DNA of 64,000 bases from Agapanthus africanus (lineage: Eukaryota > Streptophyta > Magnoliopsida > Asparagales > Amaryllidaceae): assembly GCA_030015575.1 (NCBI GenBank), contig JASDDO010000026.1, positions 449,663,096-449,727,095 on the forward strand, read 5' to 3'. The position numbers were made by a program, and so were the translations under genes. Below are positions 20,873 through 33,200 of this stretch, in pieces (position 1 is the stretch's first letter; the number at the start of each line of letters is the position of its first letter). The notes beneath the pieces were generated by a model. That model worked only from the letters and a program-made list of their open reading frames with translations, ran no database searches and was not told the origin of the DNA.

Positions 20873-23080
20873 TGTAGGGTTCCTAGGCACTCTATCACAA
20901 GGCATCAACCATGCCAATTTCAAATTTTTACGGTGCCGAGAAACCCTAACAAGATCGTTGGCTAGATTTTTAGGCGACAAAGCAACTAGTTAACTACTTT
21001 AACTAAGAGTACGGAAATACAACCTTTGTAGATCCGGTCCTCCACCTCCACGGCTCCGTGATGAAGTCCTCTCCGCTGTCCAAATCAAAATCCGGGCTCT
21101 AGCATCGGCTTCATCGGAGAAATGGGCGGGCAAGGTCGTCGGCTTCGTGCCGAAGATGATCTACGTCGAAGCATCACAAGATCAAGCTCCCACTTCACCA
21201 AGTCATGAAACTTGTGAAGAAAACACACTCTACTACTTGGCAAGAGGTAGAGGATGAAGAAATAGGAAGTGGGTTCACTTTAGAATTGGATTTCTTACTC
21301 TTTTCATCAAGTTGCCATTGATGAGGCAAGCTTTTTCTTCAAGTAGAAGATGAAGAAGAAGAAGAAGATAATATGATAAGTATTAAGCAAAATGAAAATA
21401 ATAATAATACTTATCATCTACCAACCATGGTCAAGTGTAGAGACTAAACTAGGGTTAGTGGGAATGGTTAGGGTTAAGCATGAGACAAAATGGTCACTTA
21501 GGTCAAAGCTTCATGAAGCTTCAACTAGAATACAAAGAAAGCCACCATTTTGCATTATGCTAATAATTTTCCAAAAAGAATAAATAAATAAATAAATGAA
21601 TAAATCAAAATCCTAACCATTAACATGTAACCATGGTTTGATCTTTACACAAAAACCCTAGCAAACATGTATCATCAAACATGATACAATCATTTGCACA
21701 AAAAGTATATCACATATACAACTTGTACATCCAAGTGAGAAAATCCATTTAAAGTGAACCGATACTAGTTAATGCAAAGTAATATATCAAATATATAATT
21801 ATGCATTAAATCATTAAATCAACACTTGATTTAATGATCCGGTCATATCGCATATAACCGTCTAATATCTACAGTAACAACTTATCGAATCAACACTTGA
21901 TCCGATAACCCGGCTATATCGCATATAACCGATCAATGTCACAAATCGCGAGAATCGAATACAGTATCACATACTGGTATCATTCTCGGTCCCGTACATA
22001 TCTCATATGCGCTCCTATTTCGTTTCGCTTGAGCCAGGAAACCTCTGTGTAGGACTCTAAAGACTCGTCAATACGCCGGCAGCGGATGATAATCATATCA
22101 AACATCCACAAGCCGCAAGCGGTCTGCTAAACGTAACGGCCATCCGGGTATTGAGCGATCTGAAGATCGACGAGCAAGCCCGCTCACACTCCAGTGAATC
22201 CAACCAGTAACACTACCGTACAGTCCGGTCTGATCGTCTGATATGTCGCATATCTTGTCTAGGGGTGGTATACGTCAGACCCCAATAGCTCGATAAGTCG
22301 TGTCGATATGAGGTCTATAACACTTCGAGAAACTACTGGTAACACTTACCAGTAAATCTCAGCAACCCTGGCCAGGGATTTCCTGTTATAGCCAATCGAA
22401 CACAGCGCAACATCAACCCCCTATACCGGGAGAGACGAATCCCCTCCTATCGCTCATTGCCTCCATGTGACTCGGGACTGTATCCAAAAACCACCGTTTT
22501 GCACGCCCTCTTGGACGTGGTAAGATAGAAATCAAAGCACAGTGGGAACCACACAAGACTCCATGAGGATCTCGGGTCAACAGACTACTCTGTACCAGTG
22601 TCACCAGAGAACAGCCATCTGACATGAGGTATAATACCATCTGGGAGTTCTCGGCGAGTCCGTCCAGTGTACCCAGTCTCCACTGAGCACCCGTATATCA
22701 TCTCTGATGTCAAACACCAATGGATATGGGATCATCCATCGCCCATCTGTATGGGTCGAGAAGGTATACGCTAGTCTACTTTGGTATATCGATGCCCCGT
22801 CTCGATATACCCACGACTAGGGACCTTGAAGGATGTACTTATGGACTACCCTGTCCCCACTAGTATGATCCGCATCATAGTCCAGGTAGTCAAGTACACA
22901 TCCTAGGGGCTTTACCAACATGTAACAGAGAGACACCCAGTATACACGTTAAGGTAAAGTTCAACCAGATAGCATACTATCATGTCGAGCAAGAAAGTCC
23001 TCCCTATATATGTCCCAGCATCCACTACAATATACATCCAATGTACAGTAATGTCCTCTAGGGCATACATATAACTAACA
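20873..23080 (-). repeat. P3 5' LTR (2208 bp)
   Basis: Nearly identical to 12711-14926. The short-palindrome array is at 21705-22012. The shared inverted repeat is at 22607-22652, with one arm base changed. Five-base TSD TAGAC follows at 23081-23085. Confidence 0.95.
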
Positions 23081-23085
23081 TAGAC

Positions 23086-23134
23086 GTCTCGTAATCTAAG
23101 TGCCAGTCACGTTCCGTGCTTTCGGGTCGTGACA
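23086..23134 (+). repeat. H 5' LTR, terminal segment
   Basis: Continues the LTR after P3 and ends GGTCGTGACA, like the 3' LTR at 33390. Together with 9656-12710 it gives 3104 bp against 3103 bp for the 3' LTR. Confidence 0.93.
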
Positions 23135-23138
23135 AAGT

Positions 23139-23150
23139 TGGTATTAGAGC
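23139..23150 (+). other. H primer-binding site
   Basis: TGGTATTAGAGC, four bases after the LTR, is the tRNA-Met complement with one change. It initiates minus-strand synthesis. Confidence 0.85.
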
Positions 23151-23369
23151 CTAGGTTTTACCTTTTTGAGTGTAGGACGACCTTGGTAAATGGAGTAGGT
23201 GACTTAAGCAGAGTGGCGTAGCGTGGGTATGTTCCGCGGCATACTTACGATACGGTACTCCGCCTAAGTGACCTTAGGACATAATTGCTTGTATTTCCTT
23301 TCTTGATTCCTTGCATTCCTTGATTCAATTGCAATGTTCTTATCGGTCATTTTTCTTATTCCAGCTCCG

Positions 23370-23763
23370 ATGCCGCCAAAGACTACGAGAGCTCAGCGGG
23401 CTGCCGCTAGGGATGAAATTCGAGCGGGCTCGTCTGAGGCGAGGATCAAGCGGGATGATAAGCCTACCCCTCAGGGTCATATTGATCTGCCTTATCCAGA
23501 CCGTATTGCCAGATTAGAGGCCGGCATGCAGGAGTTGCAACAGATGATGGGATCTTTAGTTGAGTCCAGTCGGGCACAGAGGTCCGAGGACGTTCCTTCC
23601 ACCGCACAGGCCATGATTGTACCTGCTGCACAGATGGTCGCTCCTGCTACTACTGCGACTATCCCTGTTTCACAACAGGAGTTTATGAGATTGAGACCTC
23701 CAGCTTTTACCGGTACGGATGCGACAGAGGACCCACAGGCATTTCTTGATAGGATGGCTAGAA
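23370..23763 (+). pseudogene. H gag, N-terminal part
   Basis: Reads from an ATG (MPPKTTRAQRAAARDE...) for about 131 codons to FLDRMARI, the start of the retrotransposon gag domain of Ty3/gypsy capsid. I chose this ATG over an upstream one at 23334 because a short start of this type is usual for chromovirus gag and the preceding codons look like leader. The reading frame is cut by P4 at 23769; it resumes in register at 25938 once one TSD copy is discounted. Confidence 0.85.
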
Positions 23764-23768
23764 TTTGC

Positions 23769-25937
23769 TGTAGGGTTGCTAGGCACGCGCACAAGGGTCT
23801 ACGAGGCATCAACCATGCCCGAATAAAATATTAGCCGTGCCGAACGACTCAAAGCCGGATCTTTAAACTAGGGTTTAGGAGAAAACAAGCATGTTAAACT
23901 CTTTAACACTAAGTGAGAGGGATTACAACCTTTGTAGATCCGGTCCTTCACATCAATAACTCCGTGTTGAGGTCCCTTCGCTGCGATCATCGTGTTCCGG
24001 ACTCTCGAGAGGCTTCACGAAGAGAATGATGCATCCTTGCTTCCGATCTTCGATAACATAGATGATCTACCTTGAAGTTTCATTAACAAAAGCTAACACT
24101 CACTAAATGAAGTGAACACTCTCATCTAAAGGGCAAGGATAGATGAGAATGATGAAGTAGGATTTTTGCTCTATTTTGTTTTCTTATTCTCACTCATTTT
24201 CATCACAAAGTAAAAGACTAGAAAGCTTTTTGCACAAAGAAAGAAGAAGAAAGAAGAAGAAGAATGTCATAATCCTTTTGTGATGAATAATGAATTATTG
24301 TAGTGGTTACAAATCTAACCAAGGGTTAAGCATGAAGGAGTTAACCCTTGTAGAGAATTAACTAAAGTTAATGGTTTGGATTGGGTTAACATAATATCTT
24401 GACAAAATATCAAGCAAAACACAAAGTCAAAGCTTCATGAAGCTTCATGGAAGCTTCATGCAAAAGCTAACCCTAATCCAAATCCTAACCATGTTTAAAC
24501 CCTAAAGCATCGTTAAATTTGTAACCCTAACATGTTACAATATTATATATCACATATACAATATATTTTGTAACAATAGAAAATAATACAATTAACATAT
24601 ATCGCATATATATCAATGTATTATCCCGTGAGAAAATGAATCTTTTAGTGAGCTAATATTAGTTAATGTAATTTAATATATCATATATATTATTATACAT
24701 TAAATTATCGAATCAACACTTGATCCGATAATCCGGCTATATCGTATATAACCGACTAATACGATGACCCGGTATATCACATATACCCGGCCGATATCTC
24801 ATATCGTGAGAATCCAATACGGTATCACATACTACATTATCCTCAGTCCCGCACATATCACATATGTGCTCCCACTCCGTTTTTCCTGAGCCAAGAAACC
24901 TCTATGTAGAACTCTAAAGAATCGTCAATACGCCGGCAGTAGGTGATGATCATATCAAACACCCACAAGCTGCAAGCGGTCAGCTAAACGTAACAGCCGC
25001 CCAGGTATTGAGCGCTCAGAAGATCAACAAGCAAGCCTGTACATTCTCCTGTGAATCCAATCAGTAACACTCCCGTACAGTCCGGTCTCGTCGTCTGATA
25101 TATCGCATATCTCGCCTAGGGGTGGTAAACGTCAGACCCCAGAAGCTTGATAAGTCGTATCGATATGAGGTCTATAATAGTTCGAGAAACTACTGATAAC
25201 ACTTACCAGTAAATCTCAGCAACCCTAACCAGGGATTTCCGGTTATAGCCAATCGAACACGGCACAACATCAACTCCCTATACCGGGAGAGACGAATCCC
25301 CTCCTATCGCTCATTGCCTCCATGTGATTCAGGACTGTACCCAAAAGCCACCTTTTTGCACGCCCTCTTGGATGTGGTATGATGAAAATCAAAGCACAGT
25401 GGGAATCACACAAGACTCTATGACGATCTCGGGTCAACAGACTACTCTGTACCAGTGTCACCGGAGAACTGCCATCTGACATGAGGTATGATACCATCTG
25501 GGAGTTCTCGGCGAGTCCGTCCAGTGTACCCAGTCCCTACTGAGCACCCGTACACCATCCTTGATGTCAAACACCGATGGATATGGCATCATCCATCGCC
25601 CATCATATGGGTCAAGATGCGTGTACGCTAGTCTACTCTGGTGTATCGATACCCTGTCTCGATACACCCTCGACTAGGAACAGTTATAGGATGTACTCGT
25701 CGACTACCGTGGCCCCACTAGTATGATCTCATCATTGTCCCAGTGTTCGAGTACATATCGTAAGGGCTTTATCAACATGTAATATAGAGACAATCAGAGT
25801 ACATGTTAAGATAAAGTACAACCAGATAGCATACTATCATGTCGAGCAAGAAAGTCCTCCCTATATATGTCCAAGCATCCATTACAATATACATCGTATG
25901 TATAGTAATGGCCTCTAGGACATACATATAACTAACA
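23769..25937 (-). repeat. P4: solo LTR of family P in H gag
   Basis: A single 2169-bp LTR running TGTAGGGTTGC to TAACTAACA on the plus strand, with no internal region, flanked by TTTGC (23764-23768) and TTTAC (25938-25942): a 5-bp TSD with one change. Its sequence is clearly diverged from P3. Short palindromes include CCGGTATAT/ATATACCCGG around CAC (24770-24791) and a perfect GCACATAT/ATATGTGC around CAC (24851-24869); the shared inverted repeat GAGAACT/AGTTCTC is at 25464-25509. Solo LTRs arise by LTR-LTR recombination. Confidence 0.92.
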
Positions 25938-27022
25938 TTTACCATTCATTGAGGTGTTCTGATGATAGATTGGTGGAGTTCGCGAGTTTTCGTCTGGAGG
26001 GCCTTGCCCAGACATGGTACGATTCAGTAGAGAGAGGCCGAGCTGCAGGTCTACCTTCTATGACCTGGGATGAGTTTACAGCTACGTTTCTTGCCCGTTT
26101 TCTTCCGGAGAGTGTCCGAGATGCTCGAGCCCGTAGTTTTGAGTCTCTGCGCAAGACTCCTGGGATGGCGGTGTCGGAGTATGATATACAGTTTACCCAG
26201 TTGTCTCGATATGCTCCATACCTAGTAGACACGGAAGAGAAGAGAATAAAGAGGTTTGTGCGAGGGCTTGACACACAGCTATTCCTTGCCATCGGCACCC
26301 AGCACTTTGATACATACGCAGCCGCGATGGACGCAGCCTTACTTTTGGAGGAGCGTATTTCTGAGACTCCGGTCGTTTCTGGGCCGAAGAGGATCCGTAC
26401 TGATATGCCAGCTCAGAGGCAGATGGGTAGACACCGCAATAGATTATTTCCGGGAGATGGTGGCGGCAGAGGATTGAGACGAGGTCAGTTATTTGGTTCA
26501 TATCCACAGACCCAGCAGTCGTCGCCAGGATGTTTTCGGTGCGGGAGTCAGTACCACCGTATCAGAGACTGTACCATGGGGCGCCAGGGTACGGCGACAG
26601 TACCGCATGTGACCTTACCACCTTCACCACCTCCTCAGAGAGCTCTACTTCCTACCCCTGATGATGCTCTACGCCAGCCAGATGCTCCTAGAGGTCGTGG
26701 GCGTGGCGGTCCGGTTCAGAGAGGACGAGGCGACAGAGGCAGAGGCCGAGCTAGAGGCAGAGGACAGCCAGCTATTAGTGGTGGTCAGGCCCGAGTGTTC
26801 GCGTTGACTCCTCAGGATGCACAGGCATCCAATGCCGTCGTGACAGGTACTCTGCCAGTATGTTCTTTTGATGCACGGGTATTATTTGATCCAGGCTCCA
26901 CACATTCCTATGTATCCACGTACTTTGTACTGAGGTTGGGCCGAGAGTCTTCTCCGTTAGATCAGCTGCTTGTCGTTATTACACCGGTAGGCGAGTCGTT
27001 TGTTGCTCGTTTTGTGTACTGA
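25938..27022 (+). pseudogene. H gag (capsid, zinc knuckle) and protease start
   Basis: Continues gag after P4. The retrotrans_gag domain spans about 25970-26200 (LEGLAQTWYDS, WDEFTATFLARFLP). A CCHC zinc knuckle C-X2-C-X4-H-X4-C is intact at 26531-26572 and is followed by an Arg/Gly-rich stretch (26690-26775). The aspartic protease motif reads FDPGSTHSY (26885-26911), where the family normally has D-S-G or D-T-G, so the active site is altered. The frame ends at TGA 27020-27022, in a position where relatives read through with Arg, consistent with CGA to TGA. Confidence 0.88.
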
Positions 27023-27544
27023 TCATGTTCCGTTCGTATCGGAGAGAGAGATTCTTCAGTTTATTTGATTCTCCTCGATATGCTAGACTTTGACGTTCTT
27101 CATAGTATGGACTGGCTAGCCACCTGTTATGCATCCGTGGACTGCCGTGAGAAAGCAGTCAGATTCAGTTTTCCTGGTGAGCCGGTTCTTGTTATTCAGG
27201 GAGATCGTTGTGCTACCCTTCCCATCTTGATTTCTTCCCTTCGTGCTGGTCAACTCTTGCGGAAAGGGTGTCAGGGATTCTTAGCCTATGTTTGTGATAC
27301 TAGCTCCACAGAGGTTCCGTTGGACCAGGTCCCTGTTGTGAGAGAGTTCCCTGATGTATTCCCTGACGAGCTGCCTGGTCTGCCACCAGAGCACGAGATT
27401 GAGTTCTGCATCGACTTGATCCCCGACATGGGGCCTATCTCTATACCGCCTTATCGGATGGCTCCGGTGGAGCTTAGAGAGCTGAAGGATCAGTTACAGG
27501 ACTTGTTGGACAAAGGGCTTATCTGACCGAGTGTGTCACCTTAG
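27023..27544 (+). pseudogene. H protease C-terminus and RT N-terminus
   Basis: Same frame as gag. LLDMLDFDV...MDWLA is the conserved end of Ty3/gypsy protease, and FPDVFPDELPGLPP with RMAPVELRELKDQL is the RT entry region. Two stops follow closely: TGA at 27524-27526 and TAG at 27542-27544, before the [13 protein letters not shown] motif. The second stands where the family has Trp (TGG to TAG). Confidence 0.88.
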
Positions 27545-28729
27545 GGTGCTCCCGTCCTGTTTGCTAAGAAGAAGGATGGCAGTATGCGCTTATGCATTGA
27601 TTGTTGTCAGCTGAACCGGGTTACTGTGCGGAACAGATATCCCCTACCCCGCATTGATAACTTATTCGATCAGCTCCAGGGTGCAGGGTTTTTCTCGAAG
27701 GTTGATTTACGGTCGGGTTATCACCAGTTGCGGGTTCGGAAGGAGGATATTCCGAAGACCGCTTTCCTTACAAGATATGGTCATTATGAGTTCTTGGTGA
27801 TGTCGTTCGGGCTCACCAATGCCCTGGCAACATTTATGGACTTGATGAACCGTGTATTCAGGTCGTATCTCGATCAGTTCATCATTGTGTTCATTGACGA
27901 CATCTTGGTTTATTCTCGGAGCCGGGAGGAGCATGAGCAGCACTTGCGTATCACATTGCAGACTTTGAGGGAGCATCAGCTGTTCGCCAAATTTTCCAAG
28001 TGCGCATTCTGGTTAGACAGTGTCGACTTCTTGGGTCATGTGGTGACGAGAGATGGTATTTATGTGGACCCGAAGAAGATGGAGGCAGTTCAGCGTTGGA
28101 CTAGACCGGTATCAGTTACAGAGGTTCGCAGCTTTCTAGGTCTGGCCGGCTATTATCGACGTTTTGTCCAGGATTTCTCCCGTATTGCTGCACCGCTGAC
28201 CTGGTTGACCCGGAAGGGGGTCCCTTTTGATTGGACCGAGGCATGTAAGGATAGTTTCCAGCAGTTGAAGACTCGTCTGACTACTGCACCGGTGTTAGCT
28301 TTTCCTTCAGGATCAGGAGGGTTCGTGGTATATTGTGATGCTTCTCGAGTGGGGCTGGGCTGTGTATTGATGCAGCACGACAGAGTTATCGCGTATGCTT
28401 CTCGGCAGCTGAGGAAACATGAACAGAACTACCCCACTCATGATTTAGAGATGGCTGCAGTGGTATTTGCACTTAAGATCTGGAAACATTACCTATACGG
28501 TGAGTCGTGCCAGATATTCACTGACCACAAGAGTTTGAAGTATATCATTCAGCAGCAAGATCTGAATCTGAGACAGCGCCGTTGGATGGAGTTAGTGAAA
28601 GATTATGACTGCGAGATTTTATACCATCCGGGCAAGGCGAATATGGTGGCAGATGCTTTGAGTAGGAGGCCCGGAGGTAGCTTATCTTGTTTGAGCGCAG
28701 TACAGATGCAGTCGATGGCGGATTGGTAG
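27545..28729 (+). pseudogene. H reverse transcriptase and RNase H
   Basis: About 390 codons uninterrupted until TAG at 28727-28729. RT motifs include [23 protein letters not shown] and the catalytic FIDD (27890-27901, the normal Ty3/gypsy variant of YVDD), and FLGHVV. RNase H follows with VVYCDAS, the [16 protein letters not shown] stretch containing the catalytic Glu, FTDHKSL and VADALSRR. The catalytic residues I can identify are present. Nothing is frameshifted, so damage is limited to the flanking stops. Confidence 0.92.
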
Positions 28730-29704
28730 GTTTTATGTGACAGCAGAGTGCAGTTCGAGTTTACTCCTACAGGGGGACAGCTGGCCCATTTCAGAGCACG
28801 CCCACAGTTACTTGACCATATTCGCGAGACACAGTCCGGCGATGCCCGCATTTTAGAGATTATTGAGCAGATTCGGCAGAGCAGAGTTTCTGAGTTCGTG
28901 ATTGATGATCAGGGGATACTTCGATTTGGGACTCGACTGTGTGTACCAGATTCTGAGGGACTGAGACGTGATATCCTTGAGGAGGCACATAGATCAGTAT
29001 ACAGTGTGCATCCAGGTTCCACCAAGATGTACCGTGATTTGAGAGAGGTTTACTGGTGGGACGGGATGAAGAAGGATGTTACAGACTTTGTGTCGAGATG
29101 CCTGACTTGTCAGCAAGTCAAGGCCGAGCACCAGAGGCCAGCCGGCGAGTTACAGCCTTTGCCCATCCCTGAGTGGAAGTGGGAACAGGTCTCTATGGAC
29201 TTTATTGTGGGTCTACCCAGGACCAGTCGAGGGTATGACTCTATTTGGGTGATTGTGGATCGACTGACGAAAGCGGCTCACTTTCTGCCAGTGAAGACCA
29301 CTTTTGGATTTTCTCAGTATGCCCAGGTTTATATTGATGAGATCGTGCGACTGCATGGCGTCCCGACTTGCATTGTGTCCGACCGGGGCACCCAGTTTAC
29401 CAGCCGATTGTGGCAGGAACTTCAGGAAGTTTTGGGCACCCGATTAAGTTTTAGCACAGCCTTTCATCCGCAGACTGACGGTCAGTCAGAGCGTACTATT
29501 CAGACTCTTGAGGATATGCTCAGAGCTTGTGTTTTAGATTTTGGTGGTAGTTGGGATCTTCATTTGCCTTTGATCGAGTTCTCCTACAATAATAGCATCC
29601 AGGAGACGATTCAGATGGCACCTTTCGAGGCTTTATATGGGAGGAGATGTCGATCGCCTGTGTGTTGGACAGAGCTCAGGGAAAGCAGTATTTTGGGCCC
29701 ATAG
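28730..29704 (+). pseudogene. H integrase
   Basis: Same frame. The N-terminal zinc motif is intact (H at AHRSVYSVH, C-X2-C at CLTC, 28987-29113). The catalytic core has Asp in SMDFIVGLP, Asp in VSDRGTQF and Glu in DGQSERTIQTLED, the D,D-35-E triad, within 29190-29515. The frame runs to TAG at 29702-29704, where relatives have a Glu-type codon. Target joining would need the missing C-terminal region. Confidence 0.9.
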
Positions 29705-30247
29705 ATCGTACAGGAGACGACCGAAAAGATACAGCTGATTCGGGACAGGATGAGAGCAGTACAGAGTAGGCAGAAATCATATGCTGACAGGCGCCGTCGC
29801 CGACTCGAGTTCGCTGTTGGTGATCATGTTTTCCTGAAGGTCTGTCCGATGAAGGGTGTGATGAGATTTGGGCGGAAAGGGAAGCTTAGTCCTTGATATG
29901 TTGGTCCCTTCGAGATCCTAGAGCGTATTGGTCCAGTCACTTATCGATTAGCTCTTCCTCCCAGCTTTCCCGATGTTCACCCCGTGTTCCATGTTTCGAT
30001 GCTCCGCAAGTACCTTCATGATCCTTCCCAAGAGATTCAGCACCAGACGATCCAGCTAGAGCGCGATCTTTCATTCACCAAGCAGCCGGTGGTCATTTTT
30101 GATCGGCAGGTGAAGAAATTGAGTTCGAAGGTTATACCCTCCGTCAAGGTTCTTTGGCGTGGCCCGAAAAGCGAGGAGGTCACCTAGGAGACTGAGGTCG
30201 AGATGAGGAAGAGATATCCCCATCTTTTTGAAGGTACGCGTAGTTAA
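29705..30247 (+). pseudogene. H integrase C-terminus: GPY/F region and chromodomain
   Basis: Still in the gag frame. The GPY/F-type module is at 29810-29965 (VGDHVFLKV, KGKLSP then stop TGA 29894-29896, then YVGPFEILERIG). The chromodomain-like tail is at 29984-30240 (HVSMLRKY, IFDRQVKKL, VKVLWRG, then TAG 30185-30187 in place of the usual Trp, then RKRYPHLF). The natural terminator TAA is at 30245-30247, 40 bp before the LTR. This tail assigns H to the chromoviruses. Confidence 0.88.
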
Positions 30248-30273
30248 ATTTTAAATTCAAGGACCGAATTTCT

Positions 30274-30287
30274 TTAAGGGGGAAGAT
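30274..30287 (+). other. H polypurine tract
   Basis: TTAAGGGGGAAGAT directly before the 3' LTR start TGTAACGC; the purine core is the plus-strand primer. Confidence 0.9.
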
Positions 30288-33200
30288 TGTAACGCTTCGA
30301 AAATCGTTTAGGCAGTTTTTTCGGTAATCGGCAAAATAAGCAGTCTTTTCCGTAAAAAGTCAAAATAGGTATTTTTCATTATTTACCTAATTATACAAAA
30401 ATTTAGATAAGATATTACTATAAATTTGTCACTAATTTGTAACTTAAAATTTTCTAGTTAATTAAAAAAAATCCTTAATTAATTATTTTTAATATTATTT
30501 TAAGCTTTTAAAAATACATTTAATTAGTGATAAATACAAATTTATTTGGGTAAATTACATAATTAGGAACCAATATAAACTAAAATTGAGTGTAAAAAAA
30601 ATTTTCCAAACATTTCAAGTTTAGTTGTTTTGTGGTTTTGAATGGTTTGAAAAATGAACTAAAAAAGGGGTTCTTTTGTAAAGTTTGATGTGAAAGCTTT
30701 AATTGCACTAAATGAGACATTCCTCAAGGAATTTTCTACAGTTTTCCCTTTCTCCCTTGCCCTCTCTAGCACTGGCCGAGACCCCCCTCCAATAGCCCCT
30801 ATTTTTCCCCATTTTCCTTCTTCAAAAATCCTTGCAAAAATCAACAAAATCCATAAAAATTACACACTTTTCCTTTCAATTTCTAACCTAAATCCTATTC
30901 TACTTTCTCTCAAACCCTCATTTGTTTTAAAAAAATAGAGAAAAGAGGTGTCTTGGAGGCTAGTGCAAGCTAGGAATCAACACTAGTAAGGTATAATCCT
31001 AATCTAGTTGTCTAATTGTAGTTTAATTTGCTACATTAAAAAGTTTTAGTGTGTAAATTGGTTATAATTTCTTGTTTAAGGAATTCTTGAAAATGGTTGC
31101 TTTTGTAATTAGGGTTTGAAGTGTTGTTAATAGATTAAATTAGGTGTAGTGGTTATCTAGCAGTAGAGTTGGGTGTTTGTGCTTGATTGTGATTTGTATA
31201 CCGTTAATCCGCGATGTTAGTATCGAAGTTGATATCTTAATGCTTACTAGATTTCCCTAAAAATTAGGAAGTGATCTAATTGCGAGATATTGGCGATACA
31301 ATTATCATCTCATACGACACTTAGTGTGTGCAAATGCGGAGTTTTGTCTGGTCAGGGTTTAGTTTTTACGATTGCCCCGAAACGGCGATTTTATTTAAGC
31401 TTGTAGCGATTTTCGTGTGTTTCCCACGCACCGAGCGCACGTTGTGCCTAACTTGCGAGCGTCGATCTTTTCATATTGTGAGTTGCGTCATTTCAGGAAT
31501 CTGTAATCTTATATTGTGTGTTATGCAATTCTAGGAACGCTTGCGGAAACATCGGACGCGGCGCGCATAGGCAAAGCGGTGGTTGGATCAGATTAGCGAG
31601 GCATTCAGGTGAGTAGATGTATTCATCTATGGGGGAATCGTCTGGATGGTGAGAGGTGTCCCCTAGTTAGTATTACTGTATTTCTTGCAACATATGCATT
31701 GTTAGTTAGCTAACCCCCCTCATTCACATTGCATACCCTTATAGCTATTCGTCTGCTAGATTGCATGGATATCCATATACACATGTATGATATCACCTCA
31801 TAGACACGTACACCATTACCATTGGCTCCTGTTGCATGTGCACTATTCATGTAACACACACGCCTTTGGTAATTGCCATGCCACGAGCACTGTAGGACCT
31901 GTTTCGTTTAGTATCACCACTTGCATTATACACGATATATGAAATCGCATAGCATGTATATACCTCGCATCATCATCATACTTATGTAGATTCTAGCCAC
32001 AAATCACATCGCATACCTTGATATCAGAGACATTTATCATATACAACATGTTGGGTATTATGATTTTCTTGAGGATTTCAGTATTGCTGCGATTTCTGGA
32101 TTTTGGGGAAACCGCAAGAATTTAACAAAAGCTTATTATTATCATTTTTTTAAAACAAAGCTGCGGTTTTCTCGTGATGTATGTGTCGTCCACCATGAGT
32201 TTTCATGTTTTCTGTTGGATTTCGAGACCCGATTCGAGGAGTGGATGAACCGTCTCGGGTATATGGTGGGCCCGGTATGGTACCCCGGGGCAAGAAGATC
32301 GAGTTGTAGACGATGAGCCTGGCAGGGGAAGACTACCTACCGGTGATGTCTGGCGCGGCGGATATCCGGAGGATTCCGACCGTTGTCGTGAGATTTGATG
32401 ATATGGGCCGATCCGGACTGACGGAGCCCGATGTATTGAGACATTGATGAAGTGAGACATTGAGACAGATGTGTTTTCATATTTGGTGTCGATGCTTGAC
32501 CAGGGGTTTCAGATGATTTCTTGATGGTTTTTAGCTATTATACAGATATTCTTTTTCTAAGTCAATAATGCAGAACTCATAGCATTTAAAACACTTAAAG
32601 ATTTAGTATTGATATTGCATACATATGCATGCATACTAGAGGTATTACATCACATCTGGACATACATGTTGTGACGTATTTGCGTGCATTCTTACGATAG
32701 CCTTAATAGATGTTATATTCTACTCACGAGCTGGCAACTCACCCCCGTTGTGCCACAGTGTCTTGCAAGTCGTACTCATCAGCCTTGTAGCGGCGGCTTA
32801 TATTATTATTGACTTCTTTTGCTCAGACTCACGACATTGCTCGTAGGTGGGTTGCGAGGGCACTTTTATCTCTTTTTGTACTATTTTTGTATCTAGTATT
32901 CTCCATCTACCACTTCTTATTTGTATATGCGACCTAGTGATGAGACTGAGAGATTTGTGTATATGTGTTTTCTTTTGAGTCGAGCTCGCTTGAGCCGAAG
33001 TTGTGTTTTCTTCTATTTTGCATTTCTTTATGCTCTTTTGCTTGATATTACATATATATTGCGTGTGGTTGTGATCCGCCTTGGGCAAAGAGCTAGCTCC
33101 CACTTTGGGATGCCATTTTGTGATTACAGATTTATATATCTTGTTGTACCCATTTTGGAGGATAGAATTTACAAAGGAGACTCTGCTGAAATTTTCGGAA

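Larger units (their letters stand above)
12711..23080 (-). mobile_element. P3: young but protein-dead Ty1/copia element (minus)
   Basis: LTRs at 12711-14926 and 20873-23080 differ by about 21 substitutions and one 8-bp indel (near 12732), about 1 percent. The TSD TAGAC is exact (12706-12710 and 23081-23085). PPT is at 14927-14941 and primer site at 20860-20871. The internal region has decayed pol, almost no gag, and a leader about 0.85 kb longer than in its relatives. The contrast between fresh LTRs and dead proteins implies mobilisation by proteins supplied in trans. Confidence 0.95.

Noticed and set aside
26193-26507. Open frames antisense to H gag and pol (for example also 27707-27976 and 28603-28851)
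   Set aside because: Shadows of the polyprotein frame on the opposite strand.
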